A stretch of DNA of 64,000 nt from CALDTK01 sp965213735 (GCA_965213735.1 CBDCAB010000006.1:62001-126000); one strand, 5' to 3'. Numbered from the stretch's first letter, positions 17,901 through 28,400 are shown. Notes: generated by a model from the sequence alone, not told the origin. Made by a program: numbers and translations.

Positions 17901-19640
17901 CTAGTAACTGGGTCGGGAGGCATGTGGTCGAGTCCTGATGCACCTGCTGCCCTTGATGCAACTCACTTTCAGGCTGATGGCTTGAGTGCTGGTCAGTATC
18001 AATTGGTGTATACCACCCCTGCTGTGGGCCCATGTCCTGCTGCGAGTGCTTCGCTGATGGTGACTGTTCGGAACTGCGCCTGCCCAAACCTCTCGCTTGT
18101 TGATCCTGGAGTTCAATGCAACAGTGATGCACGTATCGCTTTGGCAAGTTTGCTGCAAGAACCCCAGACGGGCAATTGGGCACTAGTTGGTACTCCGGCT
18201 GGTAGCCAACCTGCCCGCATAGACGGAGCATTTTTCGATGCTACCGCAGCTGATGCAGGTAATTATCGCCTGCTGTTTACGCTGACTGCGGGCAATGTGA
18301 GCGGATGCCCTGACACCGCTTCCTTGGTGGTACAGGTAGCTCGCCAGCCACAAGCAGGGTCTTCAACGGGCACTCTTTCGTTTTGCGAAAGCGAAACAGG
18401 AATAGTCGACCTCTCGACGCAGCTCACAAGTCAGGATAGTGGAGGTAGCTGGACGAGTGTTACGGCAGTTGGCCAGCCAGTTGTCGGTAGCAACGTGGAT
18501 CTCAGTGGTTTTGCGCCAGGTGTCTACGATTTTGAGTATAAAGTAGCTGCTCCTCCACCTTGTCTGTCTGCTCGCGCCACAGTAAGCATCGAAGTGTTGC
18601 CACTACCTGTTGCAGAGGCCGGCATGGACGTGGTACTCACTTGCACACAACGGGAGGTGACGCTTGGCACTCCGGCTATAGCTGGCCATACCTACGCCTG
18701 GACGGTTGCGGGCCGTACCGATACACTTGCTGAAGAAGCCCTTCTGCGCGCTGATGTTAGTGGAGTCTACATGCTTACCGTCACGAATGCTGCAACAGGC
18801 TGCACCGCTAGTGATATTGTGGAGATAGTAGCGAGCGACGAAGTGCCCATTGTCGATCTCGAATTACAACCGATTAGCTGCTTTGGCGAGCGAGATGCGG
18901 CAATTATTATTACGAGCATAGTGGGTGGCCAAGCACCTTATACCATCCTCATCAACGGCAGCGACATTGGCGTCGAGCGCAGCTTTACCAACCTGGGAGC
19001 AGGTGCTTATCAAGTTGAAGTGACTGATGCAAACGGCTGCACGGCTGATCCGCTGAACTTTGATATTATCGAACCTGATCCGATTGATGTCCTAATTTTT
19101 TCGAGCCTCGGTGGTGCAAGTGGTAGTGGAAAGATTGAGTTTCAGGATACGGTTTGGTTGGAGGCCGCTATTACTGCTGATGATTCTACGAGGGTGGTGT
19201 GGCAACCAGCAGAATACGTGGCTTGCGATACATGCCCCATCACATATGGAGTACCTCCTGCTAGCCTCACTTATTCAGTGACTGTTACCAATTCTGATGG
19301 CTGTAATGCTGAGGATGTTTTACAGGTGATTGTGCGGAAGGATAGGCCAGTTTTCTTTGCTACAGGGTTTTCGCCAAACGGCGACAACGTAAACGACAGA
19401 TTCTTTCCCCAAGCAGCTGAAGGAGTAGTAAGCAGAGTGAATTCCTTGCTTGTGCTCGACCGCTGGGGGGAGGTGCTTTTTGAGCACACTGACTTCGCTC
19501 CAAATGATCCGAGTTTGGGTTGGGATGGTAGGTTTCGCGGAGAAATGCTCAATCCTCAAGTATGTGTGTTCATTTGCGAGCTCGAGTTTGCCGACGGGAC
19601 AACTGAGCTATTTAAAGGGGATATCTCACTGATTAGGTAG
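11937..19640 (+). CDS. Giant T9SS type B surface protein, 2567 aa (repeat-rich, CHU_C C-terminus)
   Basis: Signal peptide MLRLLSVAVCVWVVLILTAM, cleaved near AHAQ, is followed by an N-terminal beta-sandwich-like domain (to about 170; WFYMSTTAAGSATIALSSS), which resembles carbohydrate-binding or PPC-like modules. Residues 720-1850 hold five copies of the composite repeat made of a CxC/DDV/DPC domain plus two Ig-like units; copies 2-4 are almost identical and give a 780-bp DNA repeat. Close to the C-terminus is one SprB-like repeat (ISCFGERDAAIIITS...GGQAPYT...VTDANGC, about 2310-2385). The gliding-motility-associated C-terminal domain follows (GFSPNGDNVNDRFF, RWGEVLF, GWDGRFRGE, from about 2470). 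Probably a surface adhesin; a motility role is only an inference from the domain name. Confidence 0.9.
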   Translation: MLRLLSVAVCVWVVLILTAMTAHAQAPVCGAATEFCAENGLSFPAGTNTGDAEPGNDYGCLSTTPNPAWFYMSTTAAGSATIALSSSAGVDIDFALWGPFTSLGDALSNCGALGSPVSCSYSPAANETVVLNSGGPGEFYLMLITNFSNMPTNISGVSSSPILGCNVCVAEGGTLSPPNQVGCISGLDPIEVDFPGNPPNPSQYGYTMVVTNASGLITGEYPFSTSLSPVLLGPGTFRICGIAYELGSGEPATFVGLNFNTLSADLSMGANAPFCGDPSANCADITIALDPVPGFVLDSVCVGAEAPDCPFINNEYICDPGGGSFITQTAAGCDSTTSYTIFPRTTVFAVDSVQICPGSVYTFNGVDYPAPSIANITVPAGAGGGCDTSLLLLVQEVDLQAVIDPPVLVLDCTTTSGVLSSTGSSSGPNITYQWIGPNGNSLGSGSTITVTQAGTYTLEVTRIDPRLQQSCTVTATASVTSVGGEAAVPTIAGPAMLCADGSGTFTASINGQNPPYTYAWSVGGSGSNVNSSVGNVINVSWSQAGSASVCVTATGVCGPTIETCQTVTINPAQQASITGSTQVCGLSSSYSSSPGGGSWQAIGANAGQVTISNPTSTNTTVSVATAGSYSIRYGTNLPCSLADTITITFGPALTATVLSSNCNATTQQYTSQIVVTGTPPYTFTGATVNPAGANYVVGPLPSGVPFTVNIVDALGCTTQVSGARSCNCTTNAGQLPASQVTACISEPIQAGPVTGQVLDGNDVGLYVLYTDPSDIAGSIVQSNTTGLFNFSPPLTPNTIYYVVYIVGNNNGSGIPNSSDPCYDVSNARNVLWTQPATANAGPDQRACGTTFQLAATGTPGQWTVPPGATVSDATNPAATLTTSGAGSYTLTWTTGTANCTDADQVVITQDPTPRATHTSVCNATATMYTLTIVASGGTAPYTINGGLGATGNGTTFTATLPAGVRYSFSVTDVNGCTSTTYARTPNCACITSAGNMANIQATACITDLLQVDAVTDEVLDPNDVGTYVLHDQSGSALGNVFATSATGSFSFAPPLLASTTYYVSFVVGDNDGAGNPDPSDPCYDVSNGQPVRWNQPPTANAGADVSVCGLSASLAATGAAGSWTVPAGVTVSSATSPTATATATAFGTYTLTWTTGTAGCTDEDDVEVTFNSSPTATAQTACDNGDTFYILTVSVAGGSGPYTVNSAASFSGTGNVFTTTLPVGTSYAYSVTDANGCSSVNYTGSANCDCETEAGTMSSTLLTACITEGIQATAVTGQFLDGDDVGTYVLHDAAGNALGNVFQTSATGSFTFTGALVAGTTYYVSFVAGNDLNGDPDPSDPCYQVSNGQPVRWNQPPAANAGADVSVCGLSAPLAATGAAGSWTVPAGVTVSSATSPTATVTATAFGTYTLTWTTGTAGCTDEDQVDVTLKSSPTATAQTACDNGDTFYTLTVSVAGGSGPYMVNSAASFAGTGNVFTTSLPVGTSYAYSVTDANGCSSVNYTGSANCDCETEAGTMSSTLLTACITEGILATAVTGPFLDGDDVGTYVLHDAAGNALGNVFQTSATGSFTFTGALVAGTTYYVSFVAGNDLNGDPDPSDPCYQVSNGQPVRWNQPPTANAGADVSVCGLSASLAATGAAGSWTVPAGVTVSSATSPTATVTATAFGTYTLTWTTGTAGCTDEDQVDVTFNSSPTATAQTACDNGDSFYTLTIDVVGGQAPYVVNGLSATGSGNQFTASQASASTYSFTITDANGCESAAVTGSRDCACETEAPLLAAGADLCAGEDVMLAMATGGVDDGDDVVEYILYTGTPTAVTQVLARNAAPSFVYDPAYTTGQTFYIAALRGNALTGGGVDEAHPCTDRSAGVPVVWRALPTITFTDASACEGDDALISYTYSGQLPASLEFSFAGNVGTLPLTQSSGSIPLSVAGTLAVVSLRENMGCTNDAVAAEARVTIQTPTPPELVASATVCNSPASGETTHLSLADLLVTGSGGMWSSPDAPAALDATHFQADGLSAGQYQLVYTTPAVGPCPAASASLMVTVRNCACPNLSLVDPGVQCNSDARIALASLLQEPQTGNWALVGTPAGSQPARIDGAFFDATAADAGNYRLLFTLTAGNVSGCPDTASLVVQVARQPQAGSSTGTLSFCESETGIVDLSTQLTSQDSGGSWTSVTAVGQPVVGSNVDLSGFAPGVYDFEYKVAAPPPCLSARATVSIEVLPLPVAEAGMDVVLTCTQREVTLGTPAIAGHTYAWTVAGRTDTLAEEALLRADVSGVYMLTVTNAATGCTASDIVEIVASDEVPIVDLELQPISCFGERDAAIIITSIVGGQAPYTILINGSDIGVERSFTNLGAGAYQVEVTDANGCTADPLNFDIIEPDPIDVLIFSSLGGASGSGKIEFQDTVWLEAAITADDSTRVVWQPAEYVACDTCPITYGVPPASLTYSVTVTNSDGCNAEDVLQVIVRKDRPVFFATGFSPNGDNVNDRFFPQAAEGVVSRVNSLLVLDRWGEVLFEHTDFAPNDPSLGWDGRFRGEMLNPQVCVFICELEFADGTTELFKGDISLIR
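15190..17050 (+). repeat. 780-bp near-identical tandem DNA repeat inside the 2567-aa protein gene
   Basis: Sequence from about 15190 recurs at exactly 780 bp (15970) and again at 16750, with the third copy ending near 17050. By eye the first two copies differ at only a few percent of positions; for example, 15781-15900 is identical to 16561-16680. The unit is 260 codons, so the frame is kept. Such identity suggests recent duplication or ongoing gene conversion, and assembly collapse or expansion is possible. Confidence 0.95.
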
Positions 19641-19747
19641 CATTTATTGTCAAACGTCGACACCACGACTCAAGCTAACCTAGATAGGAGATGCCGTACC
19701 TGTGTGTACTGCCTAGGTTGGTACTTTAAACCTCGCTCTCTGACTGC

Positions 19748-22700
19748 ATGCTGTTTCGCCCTGGATTAGTTCTTCGTGTTCTATTGATTTGTGCTGTGTT
19801 AGGCTGTAGCTTGAGTCTGTGGGCGCAGTGCGATGAAGTACAGCAAGGTACCGAGCCTGCACTGAGCGGCTGCCTGCAATGTCCCTTCCCAGCGGCGATC
19901 AGTGGCAACAACGGATTTGCAACTGCCACGGCAGGAGGAGACTGGTGTACCACGATCGAAAACGATGAATTCATCGGCTTCACGGCAGTGTGCGCAACTG
20001 TAGCGTTTGAAATTAATGCGACCAATTGTACCGCAGGAAATAATGGAATCGGCTTACAAGTAGCAGTCGTCGATGCCGATTTTAATCTCTACGGCTGCAC
20101 CACTAATCTATTAGGAAGCAGCCAGTTCTCAGCCACACTGCCTTCCTGCGGAGACTACTACATCAGGGTTGATGGCGTTGCAGGATCAGCTTGCGATTAT
20201 ACAATTACGCCGGTACAAGGCATACTAGACGTAAACTTTCAAGCACCTACTGCGCCCGGTGTAATTGCCGGTCCCGCGAGATTGTGTGAAGGCGATGCGG
20301 GCAGCTACACCTATACTCCACCGCCCAGTAGCTCGTGTGGAGCTGCACCGCTTTGTGCAGACCTTTGCTGGGATATACGATATTCAAATCCTTTGCTGAG
20401 TACAGCAGTAATAGTTGATCCTAGTGGAGCTTTTGGCTTCGTGTGTAGCGAAACTGGTGTAATGACTGTGCAGGTAGAGATTGATGATCTCTCAGCCCTG
20501 CCTCCCGGCTCAATTGAATATATTTATTTGACTGCCACGCCTTCGTATAGCTGCCTCGGGCCTGGAGTCTCCAGTGAAGAATTTGAAATTGTTGTATCGC
20601 GACCTGCGGATGAATTCGAGCTGGTGTTTGCCTGCCCAGGAGAAGATTATGTATTAGATGGATCACCTTATGGTATAGGTACGCATTATGTAAATCAAGC
20701 TGATGCGAATGGTTGCCCCTATGAATTGACGCTAGTTGTGCAAAGTTATGCGCCTAGTTTTGGGCCCACTATTCCCGTAGCTATATGTGCGGGCGAGGCT
20801 GTGACCTTATGTCCAGATAATCCCATACTTAATCCTTCGGCAGGCACATATTCCTGTGCTCTAACTGGACAAGCAGCGACTGGTTGTGATTCTATTCTAT
20901 TATACGACGTCTATCTCCTAGATCCACGAGCTGATATTGAGTCCGTAGCGACTCATTTAAATTGTAATCAAACTTCGATTACTGCGAGTGTAGGTGCATT
21001 GAGTTCGCAAGGTGACACCACCTCCTACCAATGGACTACAGACGGTGGAGCTTTTACCGCCACAGCAGACCAGTTTCAAATCGAAATAACCGCAGCCGGT
21101 ACTTACTATCTCTCAGTCACGGTGTGGAGCGACCGAAATACTAGCCAAAGATGCACAGCTATGGACACCTTAGTTATTACTGAGGATACAGCGACCGGTC
21201 TAGCTGCGCCTCAAATCAGCGGCCCCTTAACTGTGTGCATGGGTGCTAGTGCCAGCTATGCGGCAGGCTCGGCAGCAGGAGTAACTTCATACAGCTGGAC
21301 TTCCACTGGCAGTACTCCCGCAGCTGGAAATGCAGCGGATTTTGCTGTGCAGTGGCCTAGCGCAGGAACTTACCAAGTTTGCTTAAGCGTAGCAAATACC
21401 TGTAGCAGCTCACCTGAGACATGTATTGATGTTCTCGTCAGTGACGATCAGCCAGTATTTAATTTAATTGGACCAAGTTCCGCATGCCCATCCAGTAGCA
21501 TAGCTTTTGGGATAAATCCTTACGCAGCATCTGCCCAGTACAGCATTAGTCGACAACCTCCAGGAGCTGTGGCGACCATAGTTGCCGATTCTGTACAGCT
21601 TATACTTGGTGATGTTGGTGGCCAACTCTGCATACAAGGACGCGGAGACTGTGGAGCAGCCACTGAGGTGTGCACCACCATTACTGTCGCCGCGCGAGCT
21701 AATGCTCCTGTTGTCAGCGGACCGGCAATGGCTTGCCAAGGTTCTACAGCAACGTATACCCTCGCCGCAGATCCACTTATTACTGCTGTTGATTGGACTG
21801 CTACAGGAGCGATAGTTCTCTCCCAAAGTAGCACCCAGGCGGAGCTGAGGTGGACTTCTGATTTGGGGCAGGAAGTATGTGTCGAAATCACAGACGCATG
21901 CGGAATCGTGCAGTCAACCTGTATCAACGTTACGGTAAAAGCTCCACCTAGTGCTTCCATTTCAGGTGGAGGCACATACTGCCCTAGCGAAACTCCTCCT
22001 GATGTGGTACTTAGTTATTCAGGAGCTAGTACAGTCACCCTCCATTACACCGGTGCAGGAGTAGCCCAACAGGTCACTACGAGCTCGAGTCCCTATACGA
22101 TTAATAGTCCTGCTGCAGGAGTTTATCGTTTAGACTCTATCCGCTCAGCAGGAGGTTGCTTTGCTCTTGCCGCTGGCGAAGTGACAGTCGTCGAATCAGA
22201 GGTTCCTACTGGAACATTGAGCGGCAACTATGAACGGTGTGCTGGTGAGACTACACCGGTTGATATTACGCTCACGCTGACAGGCACAGCCCCTTGGTCG
22301 CTTGTGCTTGCACGTGATGGAGTCCCTCTTCCTAATATTACCACCAGCGATCCAAATTATGTGTACAGTGCGGCTCTAGATGGACGCTATACCATCGAGC
22401 AATTGAGTGATGCGACAGCTTGTGGTGGCCAGACAAGTGGTGCAGCTACAGTTTCTGTGATGGAACAAGTAGAGCTTGTTTCTTATGTGGAAACATGCCA
22501 GCCCGATAATGCCACCTATACAGTTACAGTGACGCTAAGTGGCGGAGATGTAGCCTCCTATCAAAATCTCGGAGCTACACCTGGTACTTTTTCTGGCAGC
22601 ACCTTCACCTCGACGCTGATCCCGAGCGGAAGTGGCTATGATTTAGAATTTGCTGATAACTCGGGTTGTGGTGGACCAGCACTTGTTGTCCCTTCAGTTG

Positions 22701-25435
22701 CGTGTAATTGCAACAATAGCGCAGGCACCATGGCCACCGACTTGGTGGAGCAGTGTGGTCCAGAGACAATAATATTAAATTTAGCGACTAGTGGCGCAGG
22801 ATCAGCTGCTGAGGCTGATGATTTGTTGAGTTTCTACCTGCACGAAGGTTCTTTTGGTGCACTCGTAAATGTGCTCGATTCCAGTCAAGTGCCGAGCTTC
22901 TCCTTTGATACCGCTCGCATGCTCTACGGTCGGGTGTATTATGTGAGTGCAGTGAGTGCTAACGCTGGGGCCGATGGATTTCCCGATCGTGCAGATCCTT
23001 GCTTGAATGTCGCTGTGGGTCAAGGTGTCGTATGGCACTCACTCCCTGCCGCGGAAATTACTTCTGTCAGTGCCGCGTGCATTGGCGAGGAAGCGGAGTT
23101 GAGTTTGCAGCTCACAGGTGTGGGTCCATTTAGGATTGAGTATTCAGTAGCAGGAGTGGCTACTTCTGCAAGTTTTCCTACGAGTTCTGCATCGATTCGG
23201 GTTTTGGCGAAAGCTGCACCTCAACAGATACAGCTGACAAGCATTGTCGATGCCAACGGGTGCGTGACCAACCTCGCCGAAACAGCAGCCATCGTTGCAT
23301 TTCCCGCCCTCGATGTGAAAGATGAGCAGCGTACGTGCAATGCCACCGGCACAGCCTACACGGTGGTTTTCGATATGCTCGGAGGGGATGCTGCATCGCT
23401 AAGTGTCGCGCCAGCGGGTAGTGGGAGCCTCGACGGGCGCACCTTCACCAGCAATCCCATTTCATCTGGGTCGGGCTACAGTTTCACCGTCACTGATACG
23501 AATGGCTGCGCTTCAATCATGATCAGCTCTGCCGCCTACTCCTGTACCTGCACGAGTGAAGCTGCTGCTATAACGAGCGACCTTATTACCGGCTGCGGCC
23601 CCACAGTTATCTCCTTGAGCCATAGTCACGCTAGCTCCACGCTCGACGCTGATGACGCAACAGGATATGTGCTCCATACGGCCGCTGGTAGTGTGCTGGG
23701 GAGCATTGTGATGCAAAACGCTACACCCGAATTTAGCTTTGACGCAGGCCTGGGGATGAATTACGGCACCACCTACTACGTCTCTCCAGTGGTGGGTAAT
23801 GGACTTGCTAACGGGCAGGTAGACCTCAGCGATCCCTGCTTGGCGGTGGCTGCTGGCCAAGCCGTGGTGTGGCAGGAGGAGCCATCCGCGACCTTGGTAG
23901 GTGAGGCCCAAATTTGTGCGGGGAGTAGTACTCAGTTGAGCTTACAGATGCAGGGCGATGGACCGTTTGATGTGAATTTTAGTATCGAGGATGATGCCGG
24001 CCTACGTGACACCACTTTGCGAGCTATTCCATCGACCTTTGATCTTACCGTAGCTCCAACAGCTACGAGCACCTACACCTTAACCAGCGTGAGCACAAGT
24101 GCTTGCACAGCGCCAGTGAACAGTGCTGTTGTTGTTGATGTGCAAGCACCACTGTCTGCGGGCGAGGCTGCCACGCCGCTCCACTTATGTGTAGACGATG
24201 GTGCCGCGGTAGCTCTGCAAAGTCTGCTTAGTGGTGCTGATGCTGGTGGTCGATTTGCGCAACTCACCGGCGGCAGTCAGGTTGCCCTCAATTCTGCTAC
24301 AGGATCATTTGTCAACAGTGGGCTCGGCGCAGGCAGCTATGAGTTTGGCTACACGGTAGGAGAGGGGAGTGTCTGTCCAGTGGATGAAGCGCGCATTATC
24401 TTCGAAGTAGAAGCTGCTCCTACTGCGGATGCTGGCGCAGATAGCGAATTGGATTGCACAGCCTCTGCTGTTGCCTTGGGGGGTGACAGCACGAGCTTCG
24501 ACGAAAATTTTATCTACAGGTGGCAAGGCGGAGCCGTTGAAGATGCTAACGCTGCACACACGACTACTACTCAAGCGGGAACTTATACGCTAACTGTGCT
24601 CAATGCCGCGGGAAGATGTGCTGATACGGATGCAGTCGTGGTGAGTCCTAGTGCGGGCGACTCAATGGCGACTGACGTCCTGGTGCAGGAAGTAGCCTGT
24701 GAAACTGAGGCAACAGGGGCAATCTTCGTCGCAGCCCCAACAGGTGGTGAGTCACCCTATATGTTTAATCTCAACGGCAGCGAGCCGCAGCAATCAACTG
24801 CTTTTGCTGGTTTATCAGCGGGAGAGTACCTGCTCACTACACATGATGCCAACGGCTGCCAGCTGGAGCAAACGGTGGTGATAAATCCGCCCGCTGCGGT
24901 AGCCGTTGATGTTGGCCCTGACCTGGAAGTGAGTTTTGGCGAAAGCAGGATAGTAGAACTACATATCAGTGGTGATGTAGATGAGATTATCTGGAGTGGA
25001 GGACCTGTACTCTGCCTCGACGAAACGTGCTCGCGTGTTGAATTGAGTCCGCAGCAGAGCAGCGTGTATCAGGTGCAGGTGAGCAATGCTGCCGGTTGCG
25101 AGAGCAGTGCGATGCTGCAAGTGCTCGTGCGGCGGGCGCGCCCCGTGTTTGTGCCTTCGGCATTTAGCCCTAATGGAGATGGCGTCAATGACTACTTCTT
25201 CGTGCAAGCACCTCCAGGAGTGGTTGCCAGCATCAAGAACATGAACATTTTCAACCGCTGGGGAGAAGTTTTATACAGCCGAACTGAGGTGCAGCCAAAC
25301 GCAGCCGCCGAAGGTTGGGACGGTCGCATCAGAGGCCAGCCAGCAAGTGTCGGTGTGTATGTGTACACGATGGAAGTAGTATTTGCTGATGGAGTGGTTG
25401 AGACGCTGAAAGGAGAAGTAGCAATACTCCGATAA
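19748..25435 (+). CDS. Giant T9SS type B surface protein, 1895 aa
   Basis: Signal peptide MLFRPGLVLRVLLICAVLGC, cleaved after LWAQ. The N-terminal domain (about 27-160) has Cys pairs and the motif GDWCTTIENDEFIGFTA; the 3249-aa protein has a closely related domain (GWCGTIENDQYIGFIA). Ig-like domains with C...W patterns follow. Two copies of the CxC/DDV/DPC module begin near residues 985 (CNCNNSAGTM) and 1264 (CTCTSEAAAI). One SprB-like repeat precedes the type B CTD (AFSPNGDGVNDYFF, NRWGEVLYS, GWDGRIRGQ, about 1800-1895). The gap to the next gene is only 39 bp, so the two may be co-transcribed. Probable surface adhesin exported by T9SS; ligand unknown. Confidence 0.9.
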   Translation: MLFRPGLVLRVLLICAVLGCSLSLWAQCDEVQQGTEPALSGCLQCPFPAAISGNNGFATATAGGDWCTTIENDEFIGFTAVCATVAFEINATNCTAGNNGIGLQVAVVDADFNLYGCTTNLLGSSQFSATLPSCGDYYIRVDGVAGSACDYTITPVQGILDVNFQAPTAPGVIAGPARLCEGDAGSYTYTPPPSSSCGAAPLCADLCWDIRYSNPLLSTAVIVDPSGAFGFVCSETGVMTVQVEIDDLSALPPGSIEYIYLTATPSYSCLGPGVSSEEFEIVVSRPADEFELVFACPGEDYVLDGSPYGIGTHYVNQADANGCPYELTLVVQSYAPSFGPTIPVAICAGEAVTLCPDNPILNPSAGTYSCALTGQAATGCDSILLYDVYLLDPRADIESVATHLNCNQTSITASVGALSSQGDTTSYQWTTDGGAFTATADQFQIEITAAGTYYLSVTVWSDRNTSQRCTAMDTLVITEDTATGLAAPQISGPLTVCMGASASYAAGSAAGVTSYSWTSTGSTPAAGNAADFAVQWPSAGTYQVCLSVANTCSSSPETCIDVLVSDDQPVFNLIGPSSACPSSSIAFGINPYAASAQYSISRQPPGAVATIVADSVQLILGDVGGQLCIQGRGDCGAATEVCTTITVAARANAPVVSGPAMACQGSTATYTLAADPLITAVDWTATGAIVLSQSSTQAELRWTSDLGQEVCVEITDACGIVQSTCINVTVKAPPSASISGGGTYCPSETPPDVVLSYSGASTVTLHYTGAGVAQQVTTSSSPYTINSPAAGVYRLDSIRSAGGCFALAAGEVTVVESEVPTGTLSGNYERCAGETTPVDITLTLTGTAPWSLVLARDGVPLPNITTSDPNYVYSAALDGRYTIEQLSDATACGGQTSGAATVSVMEQVELVSYVETCQPDNATYTVTVTLSGGDVASYQNLGATPGTFSGSTFTSTLIPSGSGYDLEFADNSGCGGPALVVPSVACNCNNSAGTMATDLVEQCGPETIILNLATSGAGSAAEADDLLSFYLHEGSFGALVNVLDSSQVPSFSFDTARMLYGRVYYVSAVSANAGADGFPDRADPCLNVAVGQGVVWHSLPAAEITSVSAACIGEEAELSLQLTGVGPFRIEYSVAGVATSASFPTSSASIRVLAKAAPQQIQLTSIVDANGCVTNLAETAAIVAFPALDVKDEQRTCNATGTAYTVVFDMLGGDAASLSVAPAGSGSLDGRTFTSNPISSGSGYSFTVTDTNGCASIMISSAAYSCTCTSEAAAITSDLITGCGPTVISLSHSHASSTLDADDATGYVLHTAAGSVLGSIVMQNATPEFSFDAGLGMNYGTTYYVSPVVGNGLANGQVDLSDPCLAVAAGQAVVWQEEPSATLVGEAQICAGSSTQLSLQMQGDGPFDVNFSIEDDAGLRDTTLRAIPSTFDLTVAPTATSTYTLTSVSTSACTAPVNSAVVVDVQAPLSAGEAATPLHLCVDDGAAVALQSLLSGADAGGRFAQLTGGSQVALNSATGSFVNSGLGAGSYEFGYTVGEGSVCPVDEARIIFEVEAAPTADAGADSELDCTASAVALGGDSTSFDENFIYRWQGGAVEDANAAHTTTTQAGTYTLTVLNAAGRCADTDAVVVSPSAGDSMATDVLVQEVACETEATGAIFVAAPTGGESPYMFNLNGSEPQQSTAFAGLSAGEYLLTTHDANGCQLEQTVVINPPAAVAVDVGPDLEVSFGESRIVELHISGDVDEIIWSGGPVLCLDETCSRVELSPQQSSVYQVQVSNAAGCESSAMLQVLVRRARPVFVPSAFSPNGDGVNDYFFVQAPPGVVASIKNMNIFNRWGEVLYSRTEVQPNAAAEGWDGRIRGQPASVGVYVYTMEVVFADGVVETLKGEVAILR
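23201..23214 (+). repeat. Dispersed motif GTTTTGGCGAAAGC, copy 2
   Basis: Exact copy in the 1895-aa protein gene, read as VLAKA. Confidence 0.9.
24933..24946 (+). repeat. Dispersed motif GTTTTGGCGAAAGC, copy 3
   Basis: Exact copy in the same gene but in another frame, read as SFGES. Confidence 0.9.
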
Positions 25436-25474
25436 AATAGCGTTCGCACCGAGTGTTGTACATTTGGTGAGGCC

Positions 25475-28400
25475 ATGAACGTCCACATTTCTAAAATCGG
25501 CGCCCGCCTTATTGGCGTGCTGGTCACCGCGTGTTTGGCGTGTGGCATTGCGTGGGCGCAGCCGTGTGGATGTACGACTTGTCCTCAACCTATTGCTCAG
25601 GTATCTGACTTTACGATCTGTTATGATGTTGTAGGTTTGGTCAACCCCAATCTGAGTACGCCCAGCCAAGGCGTGTGCGGAGTGAGCGTGTTTTTTACCC
25701 ACGACTATATTGAAAATCTAAGTCTAACCCTGCGCTCGCCAGCAGGAGAGGAGGTCCAGCTACTCGGACCCGGCATTTCTGGCACAAGCACAATTGCAAC
25801 TTCGGGCGCTCGATGGAATGTAGGCTTTACCGACTGCGCCACCACGCCCACACCTTACCCTGGCACCGGACCTAGGTTTGATGGGAGCAGTACGGTGTGG
25901 CAGCTGCTCGGCAACTATACCGGCACCTACCACCCCTTCAGTGGTTGTCTTGAAGACTTTGATCAAGGTTCTGCAAATGGCGAGTGGTGTCTACGCGTGC
26001 AGAGTAATGCTTTGCTGACGCGCAACGATAGGTTAATCGACTTTGCAGTGGAATTCTGTGACGACACAGGTTCTGCCTGCTGTGAGGCTGAAGTACCCCA
26101 GTTTGCGAGTAGCCTGGCTGACACCACGCTATGTGCGGGTGATAGCTCTTTAAATTTGAGTTTTACCTATGCGAGTACACCAGCAGCTCGGTACCAACAG
26201 CGGGTAATAATTGCAAGAGATAGTTTAGTAGTTGATTATGCTCAGACTGGCTATGACTTACGTGCAAGTCCTGCGGGCGATTATACGCTCTGCGCAATCC
26301 AGTACTATACCGGCGATGCCAACTTGTTGCCAGGTGTTGGAGATTCATTAAATGACTTGTCTTCTGCTGGGATTTGTTATCAGCAATCCTTAGCGTGCAC
26401 CAATATAGTCGTTGTTCCTGCTCCAGACACGTTAAAGATTATTGATGAAATTTGTGAAGGGTCTGGATATAATTTTGCTGGATCGACGCTTACTGATCCT
26501 GGTACATACTATGAGACCTTTACTTCTGTTGGTGGCTGCGATAGTATCGTCGAATTGCGGCTGGCGGTGCATCCCCTAGATACTATCAGCTTTCGCCAAA
26601 ACTTATGTCAGGGAGATTCTCTCGTATTTGGGCAGCAGGTAATAAGTGCAGCTGGTAATTACAGCATTGGGCTTACAAATCGCTTTGGCTGCGACTCCAC
26701 ACTGCTCCTAAACGTGACAGAATTGCCGAGCTATAGTGTTGTTATTGACACAGGTTTTTGTACTGGGGGCAGCCTCCAGCTAGGAAATTTGACTATAGAT
26801 ACTTCGGGGACATTTACCCAAAGCTTCACCACCGCTGCGGGTTGCGACTCTATTATCACATATAGGGTGCAAGAACTCAACCCTGACGCTGTTATAAGCG
26901 CGCTTGTGCGAACTTTCCTGTGTGGAACAGATTCTGTGCGCCTAGGAGCCAATACTCCCGCCATACCCAATGGAGCCACTTTTACTCGTACGTGGAGAAG
27001 CGAAACTAGTACATTAGGAGATTCTATTATTGCAGTAGCATACCAACCAGGATGGTATTATCTTGATCACCAGCTCACGTTTGGAAACTACACTTGCTCC
27101 AGTACCGATAGCGTGCTGCTTGATGAGAATCTTGCATCTCCTGGCATTCTACTGCCAGATAGTGTCTTGCTTAATTGTGCTAACAGGCCCTTGCAGTTAG
27201 TAGCGCATACCACGACCGTAGGACATCACCTTTATGAATGGAGAAATGGTCCAATTTTCCTCACAATAGACAGTAGCGTGAACATCACCATGCCAGGGAT
27301 GTATACGGTAATTGTTTTCTATAGTCCTAGTGGTTGTGGTGAACAGAAAACTGTTCATGTCATTGATGATAGTTCTCCGCCGCCGGTTACTTTTGAGCCG
27401 CCAGATACTATTACCTGTAGTGTTGATTCAGTGCTCCTTGATGCTTCTGCAAGTCTTTCGGCAAATGTTAGACTATCATGGTCTGACCCAATAGGAAATG
27501 CCCTTCTCCACAGCGGAGGTCTTGCTTATGCGACTAGACCTGGGGATTACGAGCTTTATGTAATTGATACCATCCGCGGCTGCAGTGCAAGCCAAACAGT
27601 CACAGTTTATGCCGATACCGCTGCCTTAACTCTCACTGTGCAAGGCGACTCGACTATCACCTGCACAGCTGACACTTTATTACTCACCGCGACTACTAAT
27701 AGAGCAGCATCTCTCGCATGGCTTTCCGCAGCGGGAGATACAATCAGCAGGCAAGCCGAGCTACTCGTGAGTCAACCGGGCACCTACACTGCCTTCTCCA
27801 CAGCCCTCGGCGATGGCTGCACCGCGCAACAGACAGTATCTATACGCATTGATACGCTTGCTCCTCGCGCACATATCATGAGTGCTACAGACACGCTCCG
27901 CTGCTTCCCTCCATATGTCGAACTGACAGCCACGGACACAGCGGGCTTAGCCAACGTGCAGTACGCCTGGCAACAGCCTGTATCGAATCCTGATTCTAGC
28001 ACTGTTCGAGCCACTGAAGGTGGAGTCTACGAGGTTGTTTTAATGAATCCTGCCAATGGCTGCAGCGATTCGTCAAGCTATGCACTCGTAGCAGATAATG
28101 TCGTGCCCATAGCCGATGCGGGAGCTGATAGGACGATTGCCTGCGACAGTACCTCAGTGCAAGTAGGTGGAGCAAGTTCTGTGGGTGCGGAATTCACCTA
28201 CTTTTGGGGGAGAGTACCTGTGTCAGGAGTTGGTGCCGCAGCGCAGCAACTCCTGACCGTAAGAGATTCAGGGGAGTATGTGCTCTCCGTACGAAATACC
28301 CGCAACGGCTGCTTTGCGAGAGATACGGTTCGAGTCGGCTTAGCTCCGGGCAGTCCGCTGGTAGTGCTGCCGGATAGTGTAGCGCTCGATTGTAACACGA